The notes below the pieces were generated by a model. It saw only the letters and a program-made list of their open reading frames with translations. It was not told where the DNA came from and did no database searches. A stretch of 41,907 bases of DNA from a virus. The DNA is taken from IMG/VR virus record IMGVR_UViG_3300004463_000043, positions 1 to 41,907 of that record; one strand, 5' to 3'. Made by a program: the position numbers and the translations under genes. Shown here piece after piece: positions 1 through 7,905 of this stretch (positions within the stretch are counted from its first letter, which is position 1; the number at the start of each line of letters is the position of its first letter).

Positions 1-312
1 GTCTTATTACCTGTTAGTATCTATAGATATTGTGTTGAGTATAGTTTATTTAGATATCATGTAGTATAGTCTGTTTGATCTTATGTATAGCTGTTTGATA
101 TCTATAACCACATCCTTGCATACTGTCCTAATATAGTATAGAACGCTTAAGGTTGCTCTCAGTTGCACGATCTCATAGACAGTGGTGGTAGGCATAGGGT
201 CTACTGATCGTTGATCCTAAGCGAAGCTATAGCCCTTATAACACGACTATTGTTAGGGCTTAAGCGAACTATGAAGGTCTGGTAGGTAAATACTACTCTA
301 CAGAGGTACGTC
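1..312. other. Non-coding, repeat-rich left end
   Basis: No convincing gene was seen on either strand. The first 110 bases are AT-rich and hold a perfect 12-bp palindrome TATCTATAGATA (18-29), a 9-bp inverted copy TATAGATAT (22-30) / ATATCTATA (98-106), and a direct repeat CTGTTTGAT (71-79 and 91-99). Further right, CGCTTAAG (144-151) is the inverse of CTTAAGCG (259-266), and 232-259 can form a hairpin (GCCC...TAACA / TGTTA-GGGC). A near-direct repeat CTAAGCGAA / TTAAGCGAA occurs at 217-225 and 260-268. The region could hold an origin, packaging or regulatory function; the sequence does not decide. Confidence 0.4.
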
Positions 313-414
313 ATGGGGGGTTTTTCTACTTTAAAGTTTATAGTTACGGGTGACTCCAAGCTTTATAAAACAGAAAACACAATAATTACGCTACCTGCTA
401 CCGAGGATTCATAA
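313..414 (+). CDS. Possible 33-residue peptide
   Basis: A short open frame starts with ATG seven bases after a good AGAGG ribosome-binding site and ends at a TAA. The predicted 33 residues (start MGGFSTLK, end ATEDS) have no motif I recognise, no membrane segment and no cysteines. The good ribosome-binding site is the only support; it may be a leader peptide or chance. It lies between the non-coding left end and the endonuclease VII gene. Confidence 0.3.
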   Translation: MGGFSTLKFIVTGDSKLYKTENTIITLPATEDS

Positions 415-481
415 TTCGGTAATATCTCTATAGAAATCAAACAGTTAATTATGATACTTGCCGTCTAAAAATACGAGGATT

Positions 482-826
482 ATGAGACAAAGACAGCGTG
501 TAATTAGAATCCAAAAAGCTAAAGGCCGGCGCCTGAAAAAATTACGGGCCAGGGATAAACATTATCAGAAAAAATACGGAATTACTCTCCAATTATATGA
601 TAAATTACTACAGCTACAGAATTATAGATGTATGGTCTGTGAAACTATGCACGAAGAGTCTTATAGAAAACGACTATCTGTAGATCACTGTCATGCTACA
701 GGTCAAGTTCGTGGTTTGTTATGCCGTAATTGTAACTTGGCACTAGGGTTTGCTAGAGATAACCCTGACATACTTAAAAGATTAGCTATATACGTTGAAT
801 TCGATTTAAAACGACTTAGGAAATAG
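482..826 (+). CDS. Recombination endonuclease VII family HNH nuclease
   Basis: The protein has the endonuclease VII pattern known from phage T4 gp49: YGIT near residue 33, a first zinc pair CMVC, then VDHCH-x-TG-x-VRGLLC-x-x-CN with the second zinc pair and the metal-binding DH. Family members resolve Holliday junctions and branched DNA before packaging. A long basic N-terminus precedes the domain. I chose ATG at 482, which follows GAGG, although the spacing is tight; an upstream in-frame TTG at 458 has no ribosome-binding site and would add eight residues. A second member of the family is at 32293-32619 on the other strand. Family assignment is firm, exact biological role inferred. Confidence 0.85.
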   Translation: MRQRQRVIRIQKAKGRRLKKLRARDKHYQKKYGITLQLYDKLLQLQNYRCMVCETMHEESYRKRLSVDHCHATGQVRGLLCRNCNLALGFARDNPDILKRLAIYVEFDLKRLRK

Positions 827-883
827 GCCGCCAAATATGGACATTTTCAGACGGGTGGTAGCGAAATAAAAAAGAGAAGATAG

Positions 884-1462
884 ATGATTAAATTTATATA
901 CAGATTAGTGAAAGAAATACTGTCATTTTTATGCATCCAGCTCCCTCTCCAGCTCTTAGGGGCTGTGATTCTGCTCCCAGTCTGCTACTTCTATAAGATC
1001 GGGAAGCTTCCTCGGGTCTTAAGATGGTTTGATAGTGCAGACCCCTTCGTAGGTAGAGATACGTCTGTTATAGACAGACTTAATGATTATCCAGAGACTT
1101 CACCTTATTTTAGATATTCGGCTTACTGGACACGTTATAACTGGTTAGCTTGGAGGAATCCGTTGAATTACTTTGGTTATAAATACCTCGGCTATTACTT
1201 TACAGGCCAGGAGAAGTATAAGATTACAGGTAACCCGGATGTAGGAGACTCTCGTGGGTCCAGTCCTGGACTCAAGATCATAGAAGTCAAGGTAGACGGG
1301 ATAGTCAAGGCTTATGAATACTATTATATCCATAAGTGGTCTGATACGACCTGCTTTCGCTTTAGACTCGGGGTTAAAATAGGGGATTGGAATAACCCGA
1401 AAGGAACCTTTGCTCAAGGCGTCTTCGTAATCTCACCTTACAAGAGTTACTCAGGGGTTTAA
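884..1462 (+). CDS. Membrane-anchored phage protein, DUF7338-like
   Basis: 192 residues. An N-terminal hydrophobic segment (about residues 12-37, rich in Leu/Ile with LQLLGAVILLP) is followed by LPRVLRWFDSAD and GRDTS, then a Tyr/Trp-rich stretch with WLAWRNPLNYFGYKYLG. This layout resembles, from memory, the DUF7338 phage family, whose function is unknown. The rest is probably cytoplasmic and beta-rich. A GAGAAGATAG ribosome-binding region precedes the ATG. It is a good gene by length and composition; the family name is a recollection and not a search result. Confidence 0.6.
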   Translation: MIKFIYRLVKEILSFLCIQLPLQLLGAVILLPVCYFYKIGKLPRVLRWFDSADPFVGRDTSVIDRLNDYPETSPYFRYSAYWTRYNWLAWRNPLNYFGYKYLGYYFTGQEKYKITGNPDVGDSRGSSPGLKIIEVKVDGIVKAYEYYYIHKWSDTTCFRFRLGVKIGDWNNPKGTFAQGVFVISPYKSYSGV

Positions 1463-1490
1463 TGAAAGTAGTTAATACAGGACAATTAAC

Positions 1491-1649
1491 ATGAAATACC
1501 GAGTCCGATATGAGCTAGAAACTAACACAACTAACGTCATAATCGAGCTTGGATGCAAAGATAAGGCTGAAGCAGACGCTTTATACGAACAGCGTCGATG
1601 TCGTAGTGACTTGAAAGATTGTAAGATTATAGAAATCCCAGAAGAATAA
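1491..1649 (+). CDS. Small hypothetical protein, 52 residues
   Basis: Starts MKYRVRYELET, contains a DALYEQRR box near the middle and ends in the acidic KIIEIPEE. No known domain is visible. The order (basic/aromatic beta-strand start, an LY box, acidic Ile/Glu tail) resembles the family of tiny proteins on the minus strand (26161-26532 and 35740-40617), so it may be a distant plus-strand relative; the Trp is missing and the link is weak. It ends just before the promoter at 1672. Confidence 0.6.
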   Translation: MKYRVRYELETNTTNVIIELGCKDKAEADALYEQRRCRSDLKDCKIIEIPEE

Positions 1650-1671
1650 AAAATATATTTTCATCTACCTA

Positions 1672-1700
1672 TTGACAAAACTTGATTTATGGTGTATAAT
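1672..1700 (+). promoter_or_regulatory. Near-perfect sigma70 promoter
   Basis: TTGACA at 1672-1677 and TATAAT at 1695-1700 are separated by exactly 17 bases, matching the bacterial housekeeping consensus in both hexamers. It lies in the gap between two genes and points right. Transcription would begin near 1707, at the start of a GC-rich structured segment leading into the zinc-ribbon gene and possibly on to the holin, terminases and capsid genes. Confidence 0.85.
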
Positions 1701-1706
1701 AAGGTT

Positions 1707-1816
1707 AGAGGGATGCTCCGCGTGTTCGCTGTCGCAATGACAGCATCAGCCCCGAGGACGTCTTAGGGCAGGTCGCCGGCACCTTCTATGAGAAGCCGGC
1801 ATGATTTGAGGTCTGT
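1707..1816 (+). other. Structured 5' leader RNA
   Basis: Between the promoter and the ATG at 1817 is a GC-rich segment that contrasts with the AT-rich surroundings. It contains GCTGTC-gcaat-GACAGC, which competes with GATGCT/AGCATC pairing of the same strand, and a strong hairpin closed by GCCGGC on both sides with an inner CTTCT/AGAAG stem just before the GAGG ribosome-binding site. No long T-run follows, so it is not a plain terminator. It could be a regulatory leader or small RNA; no known riboswitch class was recognised. Confidence 0.45.
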
Positions 1817-1981
1817 ATGCCAATTTTTGATTACGAATGCCCAGAATGCAAGATCCAGAGAGAGTTCTTAGTTAATAAGAATACTCATGTAATATGTGAA
1901 CTATGTAATAGCGATATGATAAAGCTACCTTCTGCTCCAAGAGGTAAAGTCGTTGGTTCAGATAACCCAGTCAAACAATAA
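1817..1981 (+). CDS. FmdB-type zinc ribbon protein
   Basis: 54 residues beginning MPIFDYECPEC, the classic start of the FmdB regulatory zinc-ribbon family, with a second knuckle C-E-L-C near residues 27-30, so four cysteines to bind one zinc. The tail LPSAPRGKVVGS is also typical. In bacteria these small proteins are often of unknown role; in phages they appear as possible transcription or assembly modulators. A GAGG site lies five bases upstream of the ATG. It is the first gene after the strong promoter. Confidence 0.75.
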   Translation: MPIFDYECPECKIQREFLVNKNTHVICELCNSDMIKLPSAPRGKVVGSDNPVKQ

Positions 1982-2159
1982 AATTATTAAGAATACCCAA
2001 GCTACGCCTTAACCGGCAGGTCGGAACTTCCCGGCTTTGCCTGTTGTACCGGGGGTATCAAACAATAGGCAAAAACAATAAACCCCTGTTAAACGGGAAA
2101 CGGAAACTCACAATAACAGGTTCGTCAGTCTACCACAGGGGACTCATTCAGTAAGTGTT
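1982..2159 (+). other. Non-coding segment with alternative RNA pairings
   Basis: No gene was seen. The segment is locally GC-rich. Its right half contains CCCCTGTTA, which can pair with TAACAGG or, using overlapping bases, with ACAGGGG about 50 bases downstream; the two pairings exclude one another. The left half holds CCGGCAGG, CCCGG, GCCTG and CCGGG blocks able to pair in several ways. The outer stem has seven base pairs but the enclosed length (59 bases) does not fit a tRNA. It ends directly before the ATG at 2160. Confidence 0.4.
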
Positions 2160-2378
2160 ATGTATTGGAAATCAAAAACAGAGATTATAGACGGGGTATT
2201 AGCTCATACATACTCATTCTTTCATCTGACTCATAATAGTAATCTTCCTCGACGTTTCTTTAATTCTGCATCGAATAAGATAGAGCATGCAATTCAATAC
2301 GAAATGCAAGTCCAAGACAGAGTCTTCCCTTCTGAGATGGACTTCCTTGAGTGGTATCACCGTAATAAGACAATATAA
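2160..2378 (+). CDS. Hypothetical protein, 72 residues
   Basis: Starts MYWKSKTEIIDG and contains aromatic and His residues (YSFFHLTHNS) and a C-terminal EMDFLEWYHRN. No domain recognised, no membrane segment, no cysteine pairs. No strong ribosome-binding site is visible; the start is placed at the first in-frame ATG, immediately after the structured segment, so its translation may depend on that RNA. Confidence 0.5.
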   Translation: MYWKSKTEIIDGVLAHTYSFFHLTHNSNLPRRFFNSASNKIEHAIQYEMQVQDRVFPSEMDFLEWYHRNKTI

Positions 2379-2441
2379 GAACCGTCTGTTTTCTACAGAA
2401 GTCTAAGAAAACAACCCCTATAAATCAACAGAAGAGTTAGT

Positions 2442-2843
2442 ATGGATCCTGTATCCGCAATAATTGGTCTAGTCTCTACCGTCCTTAATAAGGTCTGGGG
2501 CAATAAAGACGATCAACTTAAAAGACAATTTATCCTTGAGCTTCAAGAAAAGCTTGGGGAATTAGATTTAGCTAAAGCACAAGTAGCAGTAAATGCTGAA
2601 GAAGCTAAACATGAAAGCCTTTGGGTAAGTGGTGCAAGGCCGTTTATCATGTGGGTTTGTGGTTGTTCTTTCGCTTGGCAATTCTTAGTACAACCTATAG
2701 TAACATATGTTGTGGTCATTACAGGTTATCCTGCTCCAGTTTTGCCGGTATTTGATTTTTATGCTCTGAATACAATCCTGATGGGTCTTCTCGGGCTTGG
2801 AGCGTTAAGATCGTATGAAAAAGTAAAAGGCGTCAACAAATAA
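2442..2843 (+). CDS. Holin, three-transmembrane gene-transfer-agent type
   Basis: 133 residues. A short hydrophobic start (PVSAIIGLVSTVLNKV) and charged linker are followed by the ARPFIMW motif and two clear membrane segments (about 66-92 and 100-119), a layout typical of the Holin_3TM family used in gene-transfer-agent and phage release. Holins form lesions in the inner membrane that free or activate the endolysin. It is placed next to the terminase genes and far from the minus-strand endolysin (26534-26944). Family assignment from architecture and the W-x-x-ARP-F-x-x-W pattern. Confidence 0.75.
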   Translation: MDPVSAIIGLVSTVLNKVWGNKDDQLKRQFILELQEKLGELDLAKAQVAVNAEEAKHESLWVSGARPFIMWVCGCSFAWQFLVQPIVTYVVVITGYPAPVLPVFDFYALNTILMGLLGLGALRSYEKVKGVNK

Positions 2844-2858
2844 TAATAGGTCTTATGA

Positions 2859-3107
2859 ATGTCTTGGGAATCTATAGTTGTAATCGGTGCAACCATCCTC
2901 TCTCTTATATCCGCTCCGTTTTTATACGTCTGGAAGGGTCACGTGAAGCGTCTTGAGAAACTAGAAGATATGATGCAGACTAAACAGACAGAACAAGATG
3001 TCCGTACGCTGTTAGATGATAAGCTCGAGCCGGTTCGGAGTGATTTACAAGAAATAAAAGAGCGTATTAATCATCTTTTAGATACAATTATAAATAAGAA
3101 TCAATAG
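2859..3107 (+). CDS. Small membrane protein with coiled coil
   Basis: 82 residues: one N-terminal membrane segment (about residues 5-24) followed by a charged, heptad-like stretch (RLEKLEDMM through KERINHLL) predicted as coiled coil. This is the shape of an inner-membrane spanin or a holin accessory protein, and it directly follows the holin. No outer-membrane lipoprotein partner was found next to it, so the spanin idea is only a suggestion. Confidence 0.65.
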   Translation: MSWESIVVIGATILSLISAPFLYVWKGHVKRLEKLEDMMQTKQTEQDVRTLLDDKLEPVRSDLQEIKERINHLLDTIINKNQ

Positions 3108-3113
3108 AGTTAT

Positions 3114-3599
3114 ATGGCACGCTTATCAGAGTATAAAGCAGAGTATACTAAGACTCTTTTAGATTGTATGTCTAAAGGAATGTTAGATTGTGAGATCTAC
3201 GAAGTCCTAGACTGTGCTAAGACTACCTTTAATAGATGGAAGAAAGAATACCCTGAGTTTAATGAAGCTTATGAGAAAGGAGATGCTCGTTGTGAAGCTT
3301 GGTGGGTTAGGAAGATGCGAGAGAAGTTTGAAGCAGGAGATGATAAAGGATATAAGTATTGTATGGCGATAGTCTCAAAGCGTTGGGGTTATGGTCAAAC
3401 ACAAGCACCTGCGGTTACTCAGAATAAGCAGATTAATATATACGGTAATGCTAATCTAATAGATTCTGATGCGACTGACCAAGAACTGTTAGATATCTTT
3501 AATACCAGAGCAGATCAAATTAAATCTAATCCAATCGCTGGGAATTATAACATAATCGATATAACTCCAGAGGATCAAGATGGATCAGACACCAAATAA
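3114..3599 (+). CDS. Terminase small subunit
   Basis: 161 residues. The N-terminal part (about 15-55) reads as a helix-turn-helix: MSKGMLDCEIYEVLDCAKTTF then RWKKEYPEF, followed by EAWWVRKMRE and SKRWGYGQ, common in phage small terminases. These proteins recognise the packaging site and load the large subunit. The gene overlaps the start of the large terminase by 20 bases, as is usual for the pair. The C-terminal third is acidic and low in pattern, probably the contact with the large subunit. Confidence 0.8.
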   Translation: MARLSEYKAEYTKTLLDCMSKGMLDCEIYEVLDCAKTTFNRWKKEYPEFNEAYEKGDARCEAWWVRKMREKFEAGDDKGYKYCMAIVSKRWGYGQTQAPAVTQNKQINIYGNANLIDSDATDQELLDIFNTRADQIKSNPIAGNYNIIDITPEDQDGSDTK

Positions 3600-5139
3600 T
3601 ATCAACAGACAAGAGCTTATAAAAGCTATTGAAGCTGCTGATGCACTTCTCCTGAAGTGGAAGTATAATAAATATCTGTCTTACTTTACAGATAACGGAC
3701 CAAACGCTAGGTCTAATTACCCGAAGCAGATGGAGCTAATGAAAGCAGGAACTAGACACCGAATCAGAGCATTGATTGGTGGAAATGGATCAGGAAAATC
3801 AGTATATAATTCGTATGAGTCATTCCTGCATCTGACAGGACGTTATCCAGAATGGTGGACAGGGCATAGATTCGTAGGACCAATAGACGCATGGATGTGC
3901 GCTCGAGAAGCTAAGAATCTTCGAGAAGGTCTCCAAGAAATTCTATTCGGTGGGATTGGAGATGAAGATTTCGGGACAGGGATTATACCTAGAGAAGATT
4001 TAGTAGACGATCAAGGACGCCTACAGAAGTGGGCAATGACAGGAACACCGAACTGTATAGGTATGTTTAGATGCCGTCACTATGATAAGAATGGAAAGTT
4101 TGATGGCTGGTCTAAGTGTGAGTTCAAGACATACGCCCAAGGCTGGGCAGAATTTCAAGGCCCTACACGACAATGGATTACGTTCGATGAAGAACCAGAT
4201 GATGCAAAGATCTTAGCAGAGTCGCTAGCACGTCTCCGTGGTAAAGATGGTAAACCACCCGGACACTTTCTAGCTACTTTTACTCCGACAGAAGGGTTCA
4301 GAGACACATACCTGACGTTTGTACCTAACGGTGTATTTCCTCATGATGGTACACATCCAGAAGATCCTTCTAAGTATACACAGCGTATAGGTTGGACAGA
4401 TTCACCGCATTTAGACGATGAATGGAAAGCAAGCTGTATAGCTAACTGGAAGATTACTGACCCTAATAATATAGAAGCACGTACCGAAGGGTATGCAGCT
4501 ATGGGTTCAGGCAGAGTTTATCCAATAGACGAAAGCTTTGTAATAGTACCAAGAACTAAGATCCCAGAGTACTGGCTTAAGTGTTATGGAATGGATCCAG
4601 GACACGCTAACTTTGGTGTAGTCTGGATTACACAAGATCCTAATACTCAGACGTATTATGTATATGATGAGTATAAGCATGGTAAGGTAGTTTATCTTAT
4701 GCATGCAGAAGCAATAAAGAATAGAGGGCTATGGATAGGCGGTGGTATCGATCCTCATGAAGCCGTAAAACCTCGTGATACTGGCGAGACTATCCAAGGA
4801 TACTTTGAAGCTCAGGGACTGAATCTGATGGCAGCTAAAGGTGATCCTGATGCTCTCCGAGTCAGAATCCGAGCAATGTTTGAATCAGGCGCACTTAAGA
4901 TTATGGATAACTGTCAAGGCCTGATTAATGAAATAAGAACTTACCGATATGATCCTAATGATCCGACTAAGATTGCAAGGAATCAAGAAGATCATAGATG
5001 TGATGCAATGATGTACGCAATCTGTGTATTTGAGTATATGTCGAAGTCTTTCTTAGAACACGAAGAAGAAGAATACTCTGAGAAGAACCCGAGACATGAT
5101 GATTCTGAAGATCAGAGAAATCCATTTACAGGTTACTAG
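3580..5139 (+). CDS. Terminase large subunit
   Basis: 519 residues. Walker A GGNGSGKS at about 67-74 and Walker B WITFDEE at about 199-205 define the packaging ATPase. The C-terminal RNase H-like nuclease begins at YGMDPGHANFG (Asp near 339), with GGGIDPHE downstream and HRCDAMMYA near the end supplying further acidic residues. The protein pumps DNA into the prohead through the portal and cuts it at the end of packaging. Length is normal for the family. It follows the small subunit and precedes the portal. Confidence 0.93.
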   Translation: MDQTPNNINRQELIKAIEAADALLLKWKYNKYLSYFTDNGPNARSNYPKQMELMKAGTRHRIRALIGGNGSGKSVYNSYESFLHLTGRYPEWWTGHRFVGPIDAWMCAREAKNLREGLQEILFGGIGDEDFGTGIIPREDLVDDQGRLQKWAMTGTPNCIGMFRCRHYDKNGKFDGWSKCEFKTYAQGWAEFQGPTRQWITFDEEPDDAKILAESLARLRGKDGKPPGHFLATFTPTEGFRDTYLTFVPNGVFPHDGTHPEDPSKYTQRIGWTDSPHLDDEWKASCIANWKITDPNNIEARTEGYAAMGSGRVYPIDESFVIVPRTKIPEYWLKCYGMDPGHANFGVVWITQDPNTQTYYVYDEYKHGKVVYLMHAEAIKNRGLWIGGGIDPHEAVKPRDTGETIQGYFEAQGLNLMAAKGDPDALRVRIRAMFESGALKIMDNCQGLINEIRTYRYDPNDPTKIARNQEDHRCDAMMYAICVFEYMSKSFLEHEEEEYSEKNPRHDDSEDQRNPFTGY

Positions 5140-5141
5140 AT

Positions 5142-5303
5142 ATGAAATTCAAACTCGGGGATATAGTAGAGTATAAAAAATCCGGGTTGGTTGGTGTAGT
5201 AATACAAGATCCTGATTTTCCTGACGAGCTAGTAGTCAAGATACATCCATATATTTATGCTGATATAATTGAAGATGACTGGAAATTAAAAAATGTCAAG
5301 TAG
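5142..5303 (+). CDS. Small hypothetical protein, 53 residues
   Basis: ATG three bases after the large terminase stop; ends overlapping the portal start by 11 bases, so it is probably translationally coupled to both. The start MKFKLGDIVEYKKSG and VVIQDPDFP look like a small SH3/KOW-like beta-barrel of the type that begins with a GD-x-V strand. No function can be assigned. Its tight packing argues that it is a real gene. Confidence 0.65.
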   Translation: MKFKLGDIVEYKKSGLVGVVIQDPDFPDELVVKIHPYIYADIIEDDWKLKNVK

Positions 5304-7320
5304 TTCTATCAAGAAACTAAAGAAATATGCCGGCTCTGTCAATATAGCCCATGATTTAGATGAAGAACAATTACGTGCAATAGGTGATCGAGTACTTCGC
5401 GGTTATCAAGAAGATAAGAACTCTATGTCTGAATGGTTATCGGATGTAGATGAAATCGAAGAATTAGCATCATTGAAGTGTGTAAAGAAGTCTACTCCGC
5501 TTCCAAACTCTTCAAATGTAAAGCTTCCTATCATTACGAATGCCTGTATCCAATTCTCTTCAAGAACATACCCAGCTATTTTTAAGGATAGGCAGTTAGT
5601 AAAAGCGGCAATCATCGGTGATGATGATCCGCAATATAATAAAGCAAAGCAAGGAAAGCGAATTGCTGATTACATGAATTACCAGTTATTGTTTCAATAC
5701 CAAGATTGGGAAATTGAACAAGACAGACTGTTATTTTTACTTCCATTGATCGGGTTTATCTGTAAGAAGACGTACTACGATCCAATCAAGGGTAAGAATA
5801 TATCCAGATTGTGTGATTATAAGAAGATTATCATCAATGCTGATACACCATCTTTAAAAGATGCTGTCAGAGTCACTGAAGTCATCAGCCTTAAACTTAA
5901 CGATGTAATGGCTCGTAAGAATAAGAAGATAGATGACCAATCAGTGTTTTTAGAAAGCTGTGTAGATGCATTATACGAATTACATAAACTTGATGATCTG
6001 AATAAAGATATCGAGTTCTTAGAACAGCAAGTAGATTTAGATTTAGACGAAGATGGTATTTCAGAACCTTATATTGTTACTGTCTTGAAAGAAAACGGCG
6101 AAGTATTCCGTATAGTCCCTAGATTCCATGAGAAGGGGATTATGGAAGAAGACGATAAAGTAATCTGTATATATCCAATTGACATATATGTAGACTATCA
6201 CTTCTTACCAAGTCCAAAGGGTAAATTCCAGTCTGTAGGCTTTGGTGTCCTGCTTCTGCATCTTAACCAAGCTATTAATTCAGTATTAAATCAGCTTATA
6301 GATGCTGGCCAGCTAGCTAATATGAAAGCTGGGTATATGGATGCAAGACTTAAAGTCCTTCCATCTACTGATTCTAGGCACGATCAAGGCGAATTTAAGT
6401 TAGTCAAGGCACTTCCGGGTGTAGCTCTTAAAGACGGTATAGTACCACTTCAGTATGGCGAGCCTTCAAATGTTTTATTCTCTTTATTGGGTTTATTGAT
6501 ACAGCATTCTGAACAACTTTCGTCTTCTACAGACTTACAGAACGGCACACAGAACTCACAGAATGCAAAGACCGGAGCAACACTCGCTCTTATGCAGCAA
6601 GGTCGAGCAACATTCGACTCTATTCAAAAGCGCGTCTATCGCTCGTTATCACAAGAATTTAGACAGTTATTTAAACTTAATGGTACGTATTTAAACGAGT
6701 CTGAGTTTGCTGAATATGAAGGTGGAGCTGTCCGAGTCACTAAAGACGACTTTGATGAAAAGAATGTCCGTATTGTACCAGTAGCTGATCCTAATCTTGC
6801 TTCTGATACCGAAAGACTTGCGAATGCAGCGTTTGTTCAATCTATAGCTTTAGCTCCAGGCATTGATCCAGTAAAGGCTACGAGGTTTATTCTTGCACAA
6901 ACAAATATTCCGAATATTGAAAGCATATTATCTGATCCTAAAGAACAGAAACCACCTTCTCCAGAGATTCTCCAAATCCAAGCAGATATGGAAAAATCAG
7001 CTCAAGAGCTAAATATAGAAGGCGAAAGACTCCAACAGAATGAAAAAGAGATTCAGATTAAATCAGCAGTAGCACAAGCTGATATTGTATTAAAGAAAGC
7101 ACAAGCAGTCGCATTGTTAGCAAAAGCAGAATCAGAAGATGCTAAGCTGTCATTAGAGCATTATAAAACACAGCTAGACGCTATTAGTCAGACACTTGAG
7201 CATTCAATGCGTGCATCAGAAATGGAACATGAACGCGCTATGATGGATTTAGAGCAACAGAACGAAATGCAGCTTATGCAACAAGAACAGCAGCAACCAT
7301 CTACTCCAACAGGTGAGTAA
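5293..7320 (+). CDS. Portal protein
   Basis: 675 residues, immediately after the terminase. The N-terminal part resembles podovirus portals: EWLSDVDEIEELASL, then PLPNSSNVKLPIITNACIQFSSRTYPAIF. The core has the portal stem pattern (LHLNQAINSVLNQLIDAGQLANMKAGYMD), and the C-terminal 150 residues form a long Gln/Glu-rich coiled coil (NIEGERLQQNEKE onward) matching the barrel helix known from P22-like portals. Twelve copies form the DNA entry and exit ring. Recognised by order and pattern. Confidence 0.88.
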   Translation: MSSSSIKKLKKYAGSVNIAHDLDEEQLRAIGDRVLRGYQEDKNSMSEWLSDVDEIEELASLKCVKKSTPLPNSSNVKLPIITNACIQFSSRTYPAIFKDRQLVKAAIIGDDDPQYNKAKQGKRIADYMNYQLLFQYQDWEIEQDRLLFLLPLIGFICKKTYYDPIKGKNISRLCDYKKIIINADTPSLKDAVRVTEVISLKLNDVMARKNKKIDDQSVFLESCVDALYELHKLDDLNKDIEFLEQQVDLDLDEDGISEPYIVTVLKENGEVFRIVPRFHEKGIMEEDDKVICIYPIDIYVDYHFLPSPKGKFQSVGFGVLLLHLNQAINSVLNQLIDAGQLANMKAGYMDARLKVLPSTDSRHDQGEFKLVKALPGVALKDGIVPLQYGEPSNVLFSLLGLLIQHSEQLSSSTDLQNGTQNSQNAKTGATLALMQQGRATFDSIQKRVYRSLSQEFRQLFKLNGTYLNESEFAEYEGGAVRVTKDDFDEKNVRIVPVADPNLASDTERLANAAFVQSIALAPGIDPVKATRFILAQTNIPNIESILSDPKEQKPPSPEILQIQADMEKSAQELNIEGERLQQNEKEIQIKSAVAQADIVLKKAQAVALLAKAESEDAKLSLEHYKTQLDAISQTLEHSMRASEMEHERAMMDLEQQNEMQLMQQEQQQPSTPTGE

Positions 7321-7322
7321 TT

Positions 7323-7586
7323 ATGAAGATGAAGGACTTAGAGGACTGGCTAGCATCGCCGGTTACTCGAGAGTTTCAAGAATTGTTACAAGAGCATAGA
7401 GAAGCTCCTTATCAATACATTACTGAAGCTATTATTAATGTTCAGAATGTCAAGGATCTGGATTTACATAAAATCTCAGAATTTAGAGGACAGGTTCATA
7501 CATTTGACATGTTATTAAAACTAGATGAATTTATGAAAGAGAGGGTTATAGACGATGCAAAAGAAGCACAGAGTAATGATGGATAA
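7323..7586 (+). CDS. Hypothetical helical protein between portal and GroES-like genes
   Basis: 87 residues, mainly charged and helical (DLEDWLASPVTREFQELLQEHREAP). Resembles the short proteins often found next to portals, but no family is certain. It starts two bases after the portal stop and overlaps the next gene by 32 bases, indicating translational coupling in the head-assembly block. Confidence 0.65.
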   Translation: MKMKDLEDWLASPVTREFQELLQEHREAPYQYITEAIINVQNVKDLDLHKISEFRGQVHTFDMLLKLDEFMKERVIDDAKEAQSNDG

Positions 7587-7890
7587 TGTTTTAATCCAGA
7601 TGGAGACTGGAGAGATTACTAAAAATATTACACGCAATGATGGTACTACAATACAGATGATAGTTGCTGCTGAGAATACTCGAGAAACAATGGCTAGAGA
7701 AGAAGCAGTCATTGAGCAATTAGGCTCTCAAGCATTCATAGACTATCCAGAACACGAAAGACCTAAAGTAGGTGATCGAGTAGTTATTGCAAGATATGCC
7801 GGTAAAACGCTAGGTAAGTATGCAGATGATAAAGAACGTCGAGTAATACAAGATAGCGGTATATTAGCAGTAATTGAAGAAGTTAATTAA
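7555..7890 (+). CDS. GroES-like co-chaperonin
   Basis: 111 residues. The start DNVLIQMET and the second half (VGDRVVIARYAGKTLG, then RVIQDSGILAVIEE) follow the chaperonin-10 beta-barrel: a first strand V-L-I, the conserved GD-x-V plus YAG, and the closing ILAVIEE. Some phages encode such co-chaperonins (T4 gp31 is the classic example) to help GroEL fold capsid protein. Its position between portal and scaffold fits capsid-protein folding. The central segment, where the mobile loop should be, is divergent, so partner specificity cannot be judged. Confidence 0.75.
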   Translation: MQKKHRVMMDNVLIQMETGEITKNITRNDGTTIQMIVAAENTRETMAREEAVIEQLGSQAFIDYPEHERPKVGDRVVIARYAGKTLGKYADDKERRVIQDSGILAVIEEVN

Positions 7891-7905
7891 ACCAAAGAGG
7901 TTATT

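Noticed and set aside
2079-2137. tRNA-like fold closed by CCCCTGT/ACAGGGG
   Set aside because: The enclosed length of 59 bases is too short and the TTCG segment lacks a five-base-pair T-stem.
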